In this document: positions 8,913 to 17,522 of the stretch, piece after piece | Position numbering within the stretch: position 1 is the stretch's first letter | How the letters are laid out: every line of letters starts with the position of its first letter | DNA from: Bacteroides faecium | GTDB taxonomy: Bacteria > Bacteroidota > Bacteroidia > Bacteroidales > Bacteroidaceae | Assembly (NCBI RefSeq): GCF_012113595.1 | Contig: NZ_CP050831.1 | Span: 1,550,001-1,614,000, forward strand | Direction: 5' to 3' | Length of the DNA stretch: 64,000 bases | Translations under genes and position numbers: made by a program | Notes under the pieces: model-generated | The model's database searches: none | Seen by the model: only the letters and a program-made list of their open reading frames with translations | What the model was told of the DNA's origin: nothing

Positions 8913-9887
8913 ATGGACAGTATCTCACTCATCAGGACTCCGATTGAAGCGGAACTGGAGGATTTCAAAAATCTTTTTGATAGTTCTCTTTCCAGTTCGA
9001 ATGCATTGCTCGACAGCGTCGTATCTCATATACGGCAGAGGAATGGTAAGATGATGCGTCCTATCCTCGTCCTGTTGGTAGCGCGCCTTTACGGTGCTGT
9101 CCGCCCTTCCACGCTTCATGCCGCCGTCTCCCTGGAGCTGCTTCACACAGCCAGCCTGGTGCACGATGATGTGGTGGACGAAAGTACCGAACGACGCGGA
9201 CAACTTTCGGTGAATGCTATCTTTAATAATAAGGTAGCTGTACTGACAGGCGACTACTTGCTGGCTACAAGCCTTGTTCATGCCGAACAGACGCACAGCC
9301 ACCCTATTATCCAGTTAGTATCTTCATTGGGGCAGGACCTCGCCGACGGCGAATTGCTCCAGCTCTCCAATGTAAGCAATCATAGCTTCTCCGAATCAGT
9401 TTATTTCGATGTCATCCGTAAGAAAACCGCCGCTCTCTTTGCAGCCTGCACAAAAGCTGCCGCTTTCTCGGTGGGAGTAGGTGAGGATGAAGCCGAATTT
9501 GCCCGCTTGCTGGGCGAATATATAGGTATCTGCTTTCAAATAAAGGACGATATCTTCGATTACTTCGATAGCAAAGAAATCGGCAAGCCGACCGGCAACG
9601 ATATGCTCGAAGGGAAACTGACACTGCCTGCCCTGTATGTGCTGAACAAAACGAAGGACAGCGCCATGCAAGAGATTGCGTTTAAGGTGAAGGAAGGTAC
9701 GGCTACCCCTGACGAAATAGCCCGTTTAATCGAGTTTATCAAAGAAAACGGCGGTATCGAATATGCAGTCCGTACGATGAACCTCTATAAGCAGAAAGCC
9801 TTTGACCTGCTGGCTTCCCTGCCGGATTCTGAGATTTGTGCAGCACTCCGCGCCTATTTGGAGTATGTAGTAGACCGCGAAAAGTAA
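8913..9887 (+). CDS. Long-chain polyprenyl diphosphate synthase
   Basis: 324 aa from MDSISLIRTPIEAEL. A trans-isoprenyl diphosphate synthase that extends an allylic diphosphate with isopentenyl diphosphate, most likely making the menaquinone side chain. Both Mg-binding aspartate motifs are present: LVHDDVVDES (first DDxxD) and QIKDDIFDYF (second). The GDYLLA and GQDLADGELLQ segments also fit the family. Small residues before the first motif are consistent with a long-chain product, but chain length cannot be set by eye. Its stop codon abuts the stop codon of the convergent DUF1266 gene. Confidence 0.92.
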   Translation: MDSISLIRTPIEAELEDFKNLFDSSLSSSNALLDSVVSHIRQRNGKMMRPILVLLVARLYGAVRPSTLHAAVSLELLHTASLVHDDVVDESTERRGQLSVNAIFNNKVAVLTGDYLLATSLVHAEQTHSHPIIQLVSSLGQDLADGELLQLSNVSNHSFSESVYFDVIRKKTAALFAACTKAAAFSVGVGEDEAEFARLLGEYIGICFQIKDDIFDYFDSKEIGKPTGNDMLEGKLTLPALYVLNKTKDSAMQEIAFKVKEGTATPDEIARLIEFIKENGGIEYAVRTMNLYKQKAFDLLASLPDSEICAALRAYLEYVVDREK

Positions 9888-10568
9888 TTACTTCCTGTAC
9901 TTGTCCAGCAGCGAATAACAAGTCAGTGACTTGTCCCAATCTTCTATTCTTCCTGATTTCATAGCTCGTCCGAGCAGGTAACTTTTGTCTATCTCTTCCG
10001 GCGTGCGAAGATCTGCTGCACACAATGCGCCCGCTTGTCCGATATACTCCCAAGCCTCTTCTTTGGTAATGTATCCACTGCCCAAAGCCGCGCGAACTAA
10101 CCCGACCAGCAGTCCCATATCCCATCCGACAACCCCTCTTTCCAAGTCATTAATCCATATAATCGGGTCTCTTCTTTCCTCTGTATATTTCACGAAATTG
10201 TATAGATTCTTTCCCTGCTGAATGAAGCGTTCAACCCCGAAGAAACGTTTGTGGATGATTTCCTCGAACTCGCAGATGTTGCTTGTCGAGAGCAGATAGG
10301 GGAGCATGATTTGATAGGAAACCCTGTCACCTTCGTTGATAAGGAACTGAAATAATCCGGTGACGGACTCGGTATCTGTACAGTGAAAATCTTCCGATAG
10401 GAACCTTGATAACTTTTGCGGATGTACGCCGGTGTCTATAGAATTGAGATAGAAGCCATCCAGTACGGCTTCCATATAGCCTATACGGAGCCCTTTCTTT
10501 CTCTCATTCCCGAGGAAGAGATTCAGAGGATTGGGATTGAATCGTATCGTTCTTACATGTGTTTCCAT
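9888..10568 (-). CDS. DUF1266 family protein
   Basis: About 226 aa from METHVRTIRF. An ATG nine codons upstream (10595) falls inside the terminator-like hairpin of the leader and is less likely. The C-terminal half has the DUF1266 pattern: GWDMGLLVGLVRAALGSGYI, then EEAWEYI and KSYLLGRAMKSGR. No signal peptide or membrane helix is visible, so it is probably cytoplasmic. The family has no known biochemical role. What makes it interesting is the ~235-nt structured leader upstream, which suggests control by transcription attenuation. The gene ends flush against the convergent polyprenyl synthase gene. Confidence 0.7.
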   Translation of the reverse strand: METHVRTIRFNPNPLNLFLGNERKKGLRIGYMEAVLDGFYLNSIDTGVHPQKLSRFLSEDFHCTDTESVTGLFQFLINEGDRVSYQIMLPYLLSTSNICEFEEIIHKRFFGVERFIQQGKNLYNFVKYTEERRDPIIWINDLERGVVGWDMGLLVGLVRAALGSGYITKEEAWEYIGQAGALCAADLRTPEEIDKSYLLGRAMKSGRIEDWDKSLTCYSLLDKYRK

Positions 10569-10593
10569 CCTTGGTACTTCCATTAAAAATCGC

Positions 10594-10829
10594 AAAAAGC
10601 GTGAGGACTGTTGACATATATTCTCCTGAGGCTTCGGCTAGCCGTTATGATAATACAAGCAACAGTCCCACGCTCCGTTCGCTATATAACAAAAGTATAT
10701 ACATGAAGGTGCGTGAGACCCGTTTGCTTATTACCGTTCATAACTTTGAATTTTGCCGAATTCCAGGAAGTTGGTAATAAATGAAACGTTCTCTAATATA
10801 ACTAATTAGCTATATTTTCTTCGCTAAAT
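10594..10829 (-). ncRNA. Candidate structured leader or small RNA with alternative hairpins
   Basis: On the minus strand, a -7 box (10836-10843) is followed by an extended hairpin: 8 bp (10773-10780 with 10728-10735), 5 bp (10768-10772 with 10742-10746) and 5 bp (10759-10763 with 10748-10752). Next, 10711-10719 can pair with 10665-10673 (9 bp, one G-U). The same 10660-10674 segment can instead pair with 10598-10613 (15 bp, one bulged A), giving a terminator-like stem followed by T5. The two pairings exclude each other, as in an attenuator or riboswitch. A 19-codon reading frame (10741-10682) spans the switch region. It could also be a free-standing RNA, for example a 6S-like one, ending at this stem. 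I do not recognise the family. Together with the deoC terminator this accounts for the 10569-10973 gap. Confidence 0.5.
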
Positions 10830-10835
10830 CACTTA

Positions 10836-10843
10836 CAAAGATA
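10836..10843 (-). promoter_or_regulatory. -7 box of the structured leader / DUF1266 unit
   Basis: The minus strand reads TATCTTTG, an exact TAnnTTTG match. A 7-bp inverted repeat (AAGGAAT at 10843-10849, ATTCCTT at 10857-10863) lies just upstream and could be an operator. Confidence 0.55.
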
Positions 10844-10890
10844 AGGAATTTTCCTGATTCCTTAATAACTATCTTTAGTTTTTCTTAAAT

Positions 10891-10935
10891 AAAAAATACC
10901 GCGTCGGCTTCCGTCTATACGGAAGCCAGCGCGGT
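10891..10935 (-). terminator. Rho-independent terminator of the dtd-mazG-deoC unit
   Basis: A long stem (10898-10914 with 10919-10935: 9 bp, a 2-nt mismatch, then 6 bp) has a CTAT loop. On the minus strand it is followed by TATTTTTTATTT. It lies 38 nt past the deoC stop. Confidence 0.85.
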
Positions 10936-10973
10936 GAGGCATATTTGAATTGCTAATGTAGCCTTTGACTTTC

Positions 10974-11876
10974 TTAGAAGAATTTGACTTCTTCGCCTTT
11001 AATATCCGAGAGCAGGAGATTGGCCAGGCGACTCGTTCCCAAGCGGAACAGTTGGTTGTCCAGCCACTCTTCGCCCAGCAATTCCTTGACGATAGTGTAA
11101 TAAATAATCGCATCGTTCACCGTGTTGATTCCACCTGCCGGTTTGAAGCCAACTTTGATACCTGTCTTCTGATAATACTCCCTGATGGCTTCGCACATCA
11201 CGTAAGCAGCTTCGGGGGTAGCGGCAGGCTGTTGCTTTCCTGTAGATGTCTTGATGAAATCTGCGCCCGAATACATGGATAGGATAGAGGCTTTCTTGAT
11301 GTTGGAAGCACTCTTCAAAGCGCCCGTTTCGAGGATTACTTTGAGGTGATGTTCCTTGCATACTTCCTTCAATTCCTGTATTTCCTCGCACATGTCTTCG
11401 TAGTCGCCACTCAAGAATTTGCCGATAGAAATGACAATATCTATCTCGTCCGCACCGTCTGCAATAGCCAGTGCAGTCTCTGCCACTTTCACCTCGATAA
11501 AAGTCTGTGAGGAAGGAAAACCGCCCGACACACAAGCGATATTGACGCCATCCACTTCCAGCGTATTCTTCACGATAGCGGCAAAGTTTGGATATACACA
11601 GATAGCAGCCACGTTCTTCAAGTCGGGATATTCGTCGTCGAACTTATTGACCTTTTCCGTGAAATGCATCACGCTTTCATCGCTGTCCGTACTGTTCAAA
11701 GTAGTCAGGTCGATGCAGTTGAACAGGAATTTCTTAATATCTTCCGTATTATTTTCCGGTACTTTTTTCTCAATCAGTTCAGCTACGCGAGCCTGAATAT
11801 CTGCATCGTTCAGATGTGTATTATACTTTGCCAATGCGGCATCATACTTGTTAGGCTGTGAGTTATTCTCTTCCAT
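10974..11876 (-). CDS. deoC: Deoxyribose-phosphate aldolase
   Basis: 300 aa. Cleaves 2-deoxyribose-5-phosphate to acetaldehyde and glyceraldehyde-3-phosphate in deoxynucleoside breakdown. The class I aldolase Schiff-base lysine is in GADFIKTSTGK and the second active-site lysine in VGFKPAGGI; CVYPNF and DEIDIVI are also typical. It has an N-terminal extension of ~50 residues relative to short bacterial DeoC proteins. The start overlaps the upstream mazG-like gene by 14 bp, so it is the last gene of a dtd-mazG-deoC operon ending at the hairpin at 10891-10935. Confidence 0.95.
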   Translation of the reverse strand: MEENNSQPNKYDAALAKYNTHLNDADIQARVAELIEKKVPENNTEDIKKFLFNCIDLTTLNSTDSDESVMHFTEKVNKFDDEYPDLKNVAAICVYPNFAAIVKNTLEVDGVNIACVSGGFPSSQTFIEVKVAETALAIADGADEIDIVISIGKFLSGDYEDMCEEIQELKEVCKEHHLKVILETGALKSASNIKKASILSMYSGADFIKTSTGKQQPAATPEAAYVMCEAIREYYQKTGIKVGFKPAGGINTVNDAIIYYTIVKELLGEEWLDNQLFRLGTSRLANLLLSDIKGEEVKFF

Positions 11877-12201
11877 GCTCTTTCAGTTTTGGGTTATTGA
11901 TATGTCTTTGATTATCTCGTTTCGTTTTCTTGTCCATGCTCTTCTGAAGGGCGGTGGTGAGGTTTACACCCGTCTGGTTGGCGATGCAGAGAAGCACCCA
12001 AAGTACGTCTGCTATCTCCTCGTCGAGATTGTCTTTCTCTCCCTCTTTAAAGGACTGGTCGCCGTATTTGCGTGCCATTACACGTGCCAGTTCGCCTACC
12101 TCTTCCGTCAGAACCGCCATATTTGTCAGTTCGCTGAAGTAGCGGACACCGTATGTCTTGACCCATTGGTCTACCTGTTTTTGAGCTTCTTCTAAAGTCA
12201 T
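11863..12201 (-). CDS. MazG-like nucleotide pyrophosphohydrolase
   Basis: 112 aa. The metal-binding motif of the all-alpha NTP pyrophosphatase fold is visible: EEVGE (EExxE) followed ~28 residues later by EEIAD (ExxD). This is the short, single-domain form, not full-length MazG. Such enzymes hydrolyse NTPs or dNTPs to NMP and pyrophosphate as house cleaning; the preferred nucleotide is unknown. It lies 3 bp after dtd and overlaps deoC by 14 bp, placing it in a nucleotide- and translation-quality operon. Confidence 0.88.
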   Translation of the reverse strand: MTLEEAQKQVDQWVKTYGVRYFSELTNMAVLTEEVGELARVMARKYGDQSFKEGEKDNLDEEIADVLWVLLCIANQTGVNLTTALQKSMDKKTKRDNQRHINNPKLKEHGRE

Positions 12202-12204
12202 TTT

Positions 12205-12657
12205 TTACTCCTTATTTTTAGTATCCATGCATATAGTAACAGGACCGTCGTTCAAAAGTTCGACCTTCATATCCGCTCCGAAGATGCCCGTGCCAATTTC
12301 TTTTCCCAATGCATAGCTCAAATCCTTGCAAAATCGCTCGTAGAGTGGGATAGAGACTTCCGGCTTTGCCGCCTTGATATATGAGGGTCGGTTTCCTTTC
12401 TTCGTCGAAGCATGCAGTGTAAACTGACTGATGACCAAAATTTCGCCCCCGTCCTCTAAAATGGACTTATTCATCACCCCGTTTTCATCGTCGAAAATAC
12501 GTAGATTTACTATCTTTTTGCAGAGCCAGTCGATGTCTTCCTGTCCGTCCGCTTCCTCGATGCCGACCAATATCAGCATCCCTTTTCCGATGGCAGACTT
12601 GCAGTTCCCTTCAATGGTCACTGACGCATGACTTACCCGTTGTATAACTGTTCGCAT
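12205..12657 (-). CDS. dtd: D-aminoacyl-tRNA deacylase
   Basis: 150 aa, the usual length. Removes D-amino acids (and glycine mischarged on tRNA-Ala) from tRNA. Signature motifs are present: MRTVIQRVSHASV at the start, SQFTLHAS in the middle and the cross-subunit GPVTICMD near the C-terminus. First gene of the dtd-mazG-deoC unit, with a -7 box 33 bp upstream. Confidence 0.96.
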   Translation of the reverse strand: MRTVIQRVSHASVTIEGNCKSAIGKGMLILVGIEEADGQEDIDWLCKKIVNLRIFDDENGVMNKSILEDGGEILVISQFTLHASTKKGNRPSYIKAAKPEVSIPLYERFCKDLSYALGKEIGTGIFGADMKVELLNDGPVTICMDTKNKE

Positions 12658-12689
12658 TACTATTTATTCTATTTCGTGATTATGAAAGG

Positions 12690-12697
12690 CAAATTTA
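12690..12697 (-). promoter_or_regulatory. -7 box of the dtd operon
   Basis: The minus strand reads TAAATTTG followed by C, matching TAnnTTTGy, 33 bp upstream of the dtd ATG. The -33 element is not convincing. Confidence 0.45.
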
Positions 12698-12737
12698 CAA
12701 AATTAGAAAGAGAAAACAGTACGTTGAAAGAAAAATA

Positions 12738-14567
12738 TTATTCATTGTTCAGCCCTTCTTTTACAGTCTTTGCTTTCGCTTCCCCAACGATAGCGCCAAT
12801 CTCCTCTAGAGAGGCTTCTTTGATTCGTTTTACGCTCTTAAACTCCTTCAAAAGGGCTGTCTTAGTCTTTTCACCGATTCCCTTGATACTATCCAGCGCA
12901 GACGCCACCTGCCGTTTACTCCGTTTGTCACGGTGAAAACTGATAGCGAAGCGATGCACCTCATCCTGAATCTGTGTCAGTAAGCGGAACAACGGACTAT
13001 GCTGCTTGATACCGATAGTTTGCGGCGGAAAACCAAAAAGCAGTTCCGATGTGCGGTGGCGATTATCCTTAGCCAATCCCGCAATCGGAATATTAAGATT
13101 CAACTCATCCTCAATAACTTCCCTGACGACTTCCATTTGCCCTTTTCCACCGTCAGTAATAATCAGGTCGGGTAGTGGAGAACTCTCCTCGATAGCGCGC
13201 TGATAACGCCTTCTTACGACCTCTTTCATCGACGCGTAATCATCCGGCCCTACAACCGTCTTTATATTGTATTTCCGGTAATCCTTCTTCGATGGCTTGG
13301 CCTTTTTGAATACGACACAGGCAGCCACGGCATCAGACCCCTGTATATTCGAGTTATCGAAACATTCAATCTGCAAAGGCGGTCTTTCCAAATGCAATTC
13401 CTGCTGTATCTCCTTCATCAAACGCATACTTCTCTGCTCAGGATTCAACTTCTCCGCCTGCTTCAGCCGGTCAGCCTTATATTGCTTCACGTTTAAGATA
13501 GAAAGGTCTAGCAACTTCTTCTTGTCTCCCCTCTGCGGAACGGTGAAAACGACATTATTCAATTCCAAATCGAGCTCGAAAGGAACGATAATCTCTTTCG
13601 ACATACTTTTATAACGCTCCCGCATCTCAATAATACCAAGCGTCAAAAGCTCCTCTTTCGACTCATTCAGCTTCTTCTTATACTCGAAAGTGAATGCCTG
13701 GTTGATAGCCCCATTCGTAATATGCAGATAATTGATAAAAGCCGAATTGGCTTCATCTTCTTCAATGGAGAATACATCAATATTATGCAGAACAGAACTT
13801 ACCACCTCAGACTTCGAACGGTAATTCTCTATCAGCAGATACTTCTCCTTTATCTTCTGCGCTTCTTCAAACTTCATCTCAGCCGCCAATACCTGCATCT
13901 TCTCCAATAACATCCGGCCGATCTCCTGTGTATTTCCTTTCAGAATCTCCTTGATTTCATCGATGTTTTTAAGATAATCTTCCTGCGATTGCAGTCCGAT
14001 GCAGGGCCCTGCGCAGTTTTTAATATGATACTCCAGGCATACATTGAACTTCCCGGCACGTATATTCTCCGGCGTCAGATTCAAATTGCAGGTGCGCAAC
14101 GGATACAAATGCTTAATCAAATCCAGCAGTGCATACATCGACGGAATATGACTATACGGCCCGTAATAAGAAGAACCGTTCCTGATAATCTTCCTGGTTC
14201 TGAAAATCCGCGGAAAGTACTCGTTCTGCACGCAGATGGAAGGATACGTCTTGTCGTCCTTCAGCATCACATTGTAACGCGGCTTATACTTCTTAATCAG
14301 ATTGTTCTCCAGCAGCAAAGCATCCTCTTCCGTATTGACCACAATATAGCGAATATCGGCAATCTTGCTGACGAGCACCCGGGTCTTCCCCGGTTCATGC
14401 TCCTTGCTGAAATAGGAATAGACCCTTTTCCTTAAATTTTTCGCCTTTCCAACGTATATAATTGTCCCTTCCGTGTTCAGGTATTGATAGATACCCGGCT
14501 TGTCGGGAAGGTTGGCTACGATTCCTTTCAAATATTCATTGGTTTTGCTTTCCGGTTCTGTATTCAT
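12738..14567 (-). CDS. uvrC: Excinuclease ABC subunit C
   Basis: 609 aa. The dual-incision nuclease of nucleotide excision repair. The N-terminal GIY-YIG domain (PGIYQYLNTEGTIIYVGKAKNLRKRV) makes the 3' cut. A UVR helical hairpin for UvrB contact follows at ~200-240 (FEEAQKIKEKY). The RNase H-like domain at ~380-540 (ECFDNSNIQG, ITDGGKGQ) makes the 5' cut. A C-terminal helix-hairpin-helix pair (IKGIGEKTKTALLKEF) binds DNA. A terminator separates it from apt upstream, so it is probably transcribed alone. Confidence 0.96.
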   Translation of the reverse strand: MNTEPESKTNEYLKGIVANLPDKPGIYQYLNTEGTIIYVGKAKNLRKRVYSYFSKEHEPGKTRVLVSKIADIRYIVVNTEEDALLLENNLIKKYKPRYNVMLKDDKTYPSICVQNEYFPRIFRTRKIIRNGSSYYGPYSHIPSMYALLDLIKHLYPLRTCNLNLTPENIRAGKFNVCLEYHIKNCAGPCIGLQSQEDYLKNIDEIKEILKGNTQEIGRMLLEKMQVLAAEMKFEEAQKIKEKYLLIENYRSKSEVVSSVLHNIDVFSIEEDEANSAFINYLHITNGAINQAFTFEYKKKLNESKEELLTLGIIEMRERYKSMSKEIIVPFELDLELNNVVFTVPQRGDKKKLLDLSILNVKQYKADRLKQAEKLNPEQRSMRLMKEIQQELHLERPPLQIECFDNSNIQGSDAVAACVVFKKAKPSKKDYRKYNIKTVVGPDDYASMKEVVRRRYQRAIEESSPLPDLIITDGGKGQMEVVREVIEDELNLNIPIAGLAKDNRHRTSELLFGFPPQTIGIKQHSPLFRLLTQIQDEVHRFAISFHRDKRSKRQVASALDSIKGIGEKTKTALLKEFKSVKRIKEASLEEIGAIVGEAKAKTVKEGLNNE

Positions 14568-14610
14568 AATCGTTAGGGATGAGAGACTACTAATGAGAAA
14601 CTGCTAAAAT

Positions 14611-14636
14611 AAAAAGGGCGTAGTTCAACTACGCCC
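14611..14636 (-). terminator. Rho-independent terminator of apt
   Basis: A 9-bp perfect stem GGGCGTAGT/ACTACGCCC (14616-14624 with 14628-14636) has a 3-nt loop. On the minus strand it is followed by TTTTTATTTT. It lies 20 nt past the apt stop. Confidence 0.88.
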
Positions 14637-14656
14637 TGCAAATATAATCAAATCCT

Positions 14657-15181
14657 TTATAAAGACAATACGGATTCCACTTCTACATCATCTCCGAATA
14701 CAGATTTTCCATTCAGGTCTTTCAATTCGATGATGAAGTTAACATATACTTTCTTTGGCTTTAGCTTTTTTACCAGTGCACAGGCTGCTTTCATTGTTCC
14801 GCCCGTTGCCAGTAAATCATCGTGCAGCAGCACTACGTCGTTTTCGTCCAACGCGTCTTTGTGAATCTGCACGGTGTCTTGCCCGTATTCCTTGTCGTAG
14901 CTTTCTTCAAGTGTTTCTGCCGGAAGTTTGCCGGGCTTGCGGATGGGGATGAATCCTGCGTTCAAACGGGTAGCCAGAATAGGCCCCATGATGAAACCTC
15001 TTGATTCTATTCCTACTACTTTAGTGATGCCTTTCTCCTTATACATCTCAAACATAACGTTCGATAATTCCTGTAGACACCATGGGTCTTTGAATAAAGT
15101 GGTAACATCGTAAAACAGGATTCCGGGAATTGGAAAATCCGGTATTTCCCGAATGCTTTTAATTAGCGTTTCTTTGCTCAT
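14657..15181 (-). CDS. apt: Adenine phosphoribosyltransferase
   Basis: 174 aa from MSKETLIKSIREIPDFPIPG; an ATG two codons earlier is possible. Converts adenine and PRPP to AMP in purine salvage. The PRPP-binding loop VVLLHDDLLATGGTM and the GIESRGFIMG segment are diagnostic. It follows mnmG in the same direction, with a 56-bp gap that holds the parS site, and ends at its own terminator. Confidence 0.95.
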   Translation of the reverse strand: MSKETLIKSIREIPDFPIPGILFYDVTTLFKDPWCLQELSNVMFEMYKEKGITKVVGIESRGFIMGPILATRLNAGFIPIRKPGKLPAETLEESYDKEYGQDTVQIHKDALDENDVVLLHDDLLATGGTMKAACALVKKLKPKKVYVNFIIELKDLNGKSVFGDDVEVESVLSL

Positions 15182-15214
15182 AATCATTGAATTATATCAT
15201 TTCTTTAAATGCTT

Positions 15215-15230
15215 TGTTTCACGTGAAACG
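15215..15230. other. parS chromosome-partition site
   Basis: TGTTTCACGTGAAACG matches the bacterial parS consensus TGTTNCACGTGAAACA at all positions but the last. Its 14-bp core GTTTCACGTGAAAC is a perfect palindrome. It lies between apt and mnmG (gidA). ParB binds such sites, which cluster around replication origins, and gidA is an origin neighbour in many bacteria. The site is therefore very likely functional, though neither parA nor parB is in the window. Confidence 0.85.
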
Positions 15231-15237
15231 TTGCCGC

Positions 15238-17124
15238 CTAGCGTCCCGAAAGTACCAGTAATACGTTGATGTCGCTCGGTGATACTCCTGGGATTCTGCT
15301 TGCTTGGGCAATTGTTTCCGGGTCTATCTTTATTAGTTTCTGACGGGCTTCCGTCGATAACGATTGAATGGAAGCATAATCAAATTTACCTTTGATTTTA
15401 ATACTTTCCAGTCTCGCCAGCTTTTCCGCTATCATTCGCTCCCTGTCAATATATCCTTGATATTTGATTAGGATTTCGGCAGCTTCAAGAATCTCTTCTT
15501 TCCGGTCTTGATTGGCACTGGTTGCTTTATCCAGTTCCCGTTGAAATGCCGGAACGTATTCCGCTATGTTTCCAATCGTCACTTGCGGACGGTTCAGTAT
15601 TTCTATCAGTTTACATCCCTGGCGTAGGGGAGTTGTTCCTATATTTTCGAGTGCGTCGTTAATTAATGCCGGTTTCATCGAGTAGTTGTGTGCGAAAGAC
15701 ACAATCTGATCTACCGCCTCTTTCTTGCTCTTCATTAATTGATAACGTTCTTCCGTTGCCAGTCCGAGTTTGTAAGCCCGTTCGGTCAGGCGCATGTCGG
15801 CATCATCCATGCGAAGCAGGATACGATATTCTGCGCGTGAAGTAAACATACGGTAAGGCTCGTCCACACCTTTAGTTACCAAATCGTCGATTAATACGCC
15901 GATATATGCTTCGTCGCGTGCCAATGTGAAAGGCTCTCCGCCGTGGCAATTGATGTGCGCATTGATTCCGGCTACCAATCCTTGTCCGCCTGCTTCCTCA
16001 TATCCGGTAGTGCCGTTTACTTGTCCGGCAAAGAACAGGTTGCCGATAATCTTCGATTCCAACGTATGCTTTAACTGCGTCGGGTCGAAATAATCGTATT
16101 CGATAGCATATCCCGGACGGTAAATCACTAAATCCTTGAAAGCGGGAACTTTCTTTAATGCGGCAATTTGTATGTCCATCGGAAGCGAAGAAGAGAATCC
16201 GTTAAGATACAACTCTTGTGTGGTTTCTCCTTCCGGTTCAAGGAACAACTGATGCTGTGTTTTATCGGGGAAGGTCACTATCTTTGTTTCGATGCTTGGG
16301 CAATAACGTGGACCGATGCTTTGAATCTGTCCGTTGAATAGGGGAGAATCCGGCAAACCTTCATGCAGAATCTGATGTACCTCTTCATTGGTGTAGCAAG
16401 TCCAGCATTGCAGTTGCTTCAGGTGGCGTACGCTCGTATTCATAAAAGAGAACTTGTGAAAGTCACATTCTCCATCCTGCGTTTCCATCAGGTCGAAATG
16501 AACGCTGCGCGCGTCGATTCGTACCGGAGTTCCGGTTTTCATTCTGCCGTAAGTGATACCGTGGCGAGCGATGGATTCCGTCAATTGATAAGAAGCCGGT
16601 TCGGCCATTCTTCCGCCCGGCAACTGGTGGCGTCCTACGTGCATCAGTCCGTTGAGGAAAGTTCCTGCGGTGAGCACGATACATTTTGCTGTAAGAGTAA
16701 CGCCCCACACAGTGACCACTCCGGTCACTTCACCGTCTTCAACGAGAAGTTCGCATACGGTATCTTGCCAGATATGAAGATTGGGTGTGTTCTCCAGTCT
16801 CTCCCGCCACGACCAGATAAATTTGGCACGGTCGCATTGGGCGCGGGGACTCCACATGGCGGGACCTTTCGAACGGTTCAGTATTCGGAACTGGATAGCT
16901 GTCTCGTCTGTCACCAATCCCATCTGTCCACCCAGTGCATCTATTTCACGTACTATTTGTCCTTTGGCAATTCCACCTACAGCCGGGTTGCAACTCATCT
17001 GCCCGATTTTGTTCATGTCCATCGTAATGAGACAAGTCTTCGAACCTAAATTTGCAGCAGCGGCTGCCGCTTCACAACCAGCATGTCCGGCACCAATAAC
17101 AATTACATCGTACTTAAAATCCAT
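15238..17124 (-). CDS. mnmG: tRNA uridine-5-carboxymethylaminomethyl modification enzyme, FAD subunit
   Basis: 628 aa from MDFKYDVIVIGAGHAG. With MnmE it modifies U34 of several tRNAs. The FAD-binding GAGHAGCEAAAAAANLG, the family signature CNPAVGGIAKGQIVREIDALGG and C-terminal HhH-like segment (ASRIPGVSPSDINVLLVLSGR) are all present. The frame stays open another 63 codons upstream, but a promoter -7 box at 17152-17159 lies inside that extension, so the short start is right. Upstream member of mnmG-apt, with parS in the gap. Confidence 0.96.
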   Translation of the reverse strand: MDFKYDVIVIGAGHAGCEAAAAAANLGSKTCLITMDMNKIGQMSCNPAVGGIAKGQIVREIDALGGQMGLVTDETAIQFRILNRSKGPAMWSPRAQCDRAKFIWSWRERLENTPNLHIWQDTVCELLVEDGEVTGVVTVWGVTLTAKCIVLTAGTFLNGLMHVGRHQLPGGRMAEPASYQLTESIARHGITYGRMKTGTPVRIDARSVHFDLMETQDGECDFHKFSFMNTSVRHLKQLQCWTCYTNEEVHQILHEGLPDSPLFNGQIQSIGPRYCPSIETKIVTFPDKTQHQLFLEPEGETTQELYLNGFSSSLPMDIQIAALKKVPAFKDLVIYRPGYAIEYDYFDPTQLKHTLESKIIGNLFFAGQVNGTTGYEEAGGQGLVAGINAHINCHGGEPFTLARDEAYIGVLIDDLVTKGVDEPYRMFTSRAEYRILLRMDDADMRLTERAYKLGLATEERYQLMKSKKEAVDQIVSFAHNYSMKPALINDALENIGTTPLRQGCKLIEILNRPQVTIGNIAEYVPAFQRELDKATSANQDRKEEILEAAEILIKYQGYIDRERMIAEKLARLESIKIKGKFDYASIQSLSTEARQKLIKIDPETIAQASRIPGVSPSDINVLLVLSGR

Positions 17125-17151
17125 TCCTATCTTATTTATTATCAAACGCTG

Positions 17152-17159
17152 CAAAGTTA
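17152..17159 (-). promoter_or_regulatory. -7 box of mnmG
   Basis: The minus strand reads TAACTTTG followed by C (TAnnTTTGy), 28 bp upstream of the mnmG ATG at 17124. Confidence 0.55.
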
Positions 17160-17485
17160 CGGAAAAGTTGCGAGAAATATATCTCCATGTTCTTTTTGCT
17201 TCCGAAAATTCGGGGAGCTGCCCGGCTTCATTGAAAAAATCGCAATGATTTTGGCTTAGAAATTTGCAGATTGTTCGTGGATTGCGGACTGTTTTGCCTC
17301 TGCTCAACTCCATATCCTTTCAAAATGCTTGTTTTCTGCTTTAAGATACCGGATTATGCTAACTTTTTGCTAGTTTCAAATCGACCGAAATACGAATGGA
17401 ACTAGAGAGGAATATGTTAATTTCGCCCGATGTCTTGACATAAATCAAAAAAACAGGCTGAAATTTGATTTTTTGTATAATGGCT

Positions 17486-17516
17486 TTTGTCATTTTCCAA
17501 AACAACTTTACCTTTG
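17486..17516 (+). promoter_or_regulatory. Strong Bacteroides promoter with no protein gene behind it
   Basis: TTTG (17486-17489), a 19-bp spacer and TACCTTTG (17509-17516) followed by C. This is the best full promoter in the window: both elements and the spacing are ideal. It points into the 17125-17869 gap, away from mnmG, and has no convincing protein gene downstream. Confidence 0.75.
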
Positions 17517-17522
17517 CAGTGT

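Noticed and set aside
17125..17313. 63-codon N-terminal extension of MnmG
   Set aside because: It precedes the FAD-binding start conserved in the family and spans the mnmG promoter -7 box.
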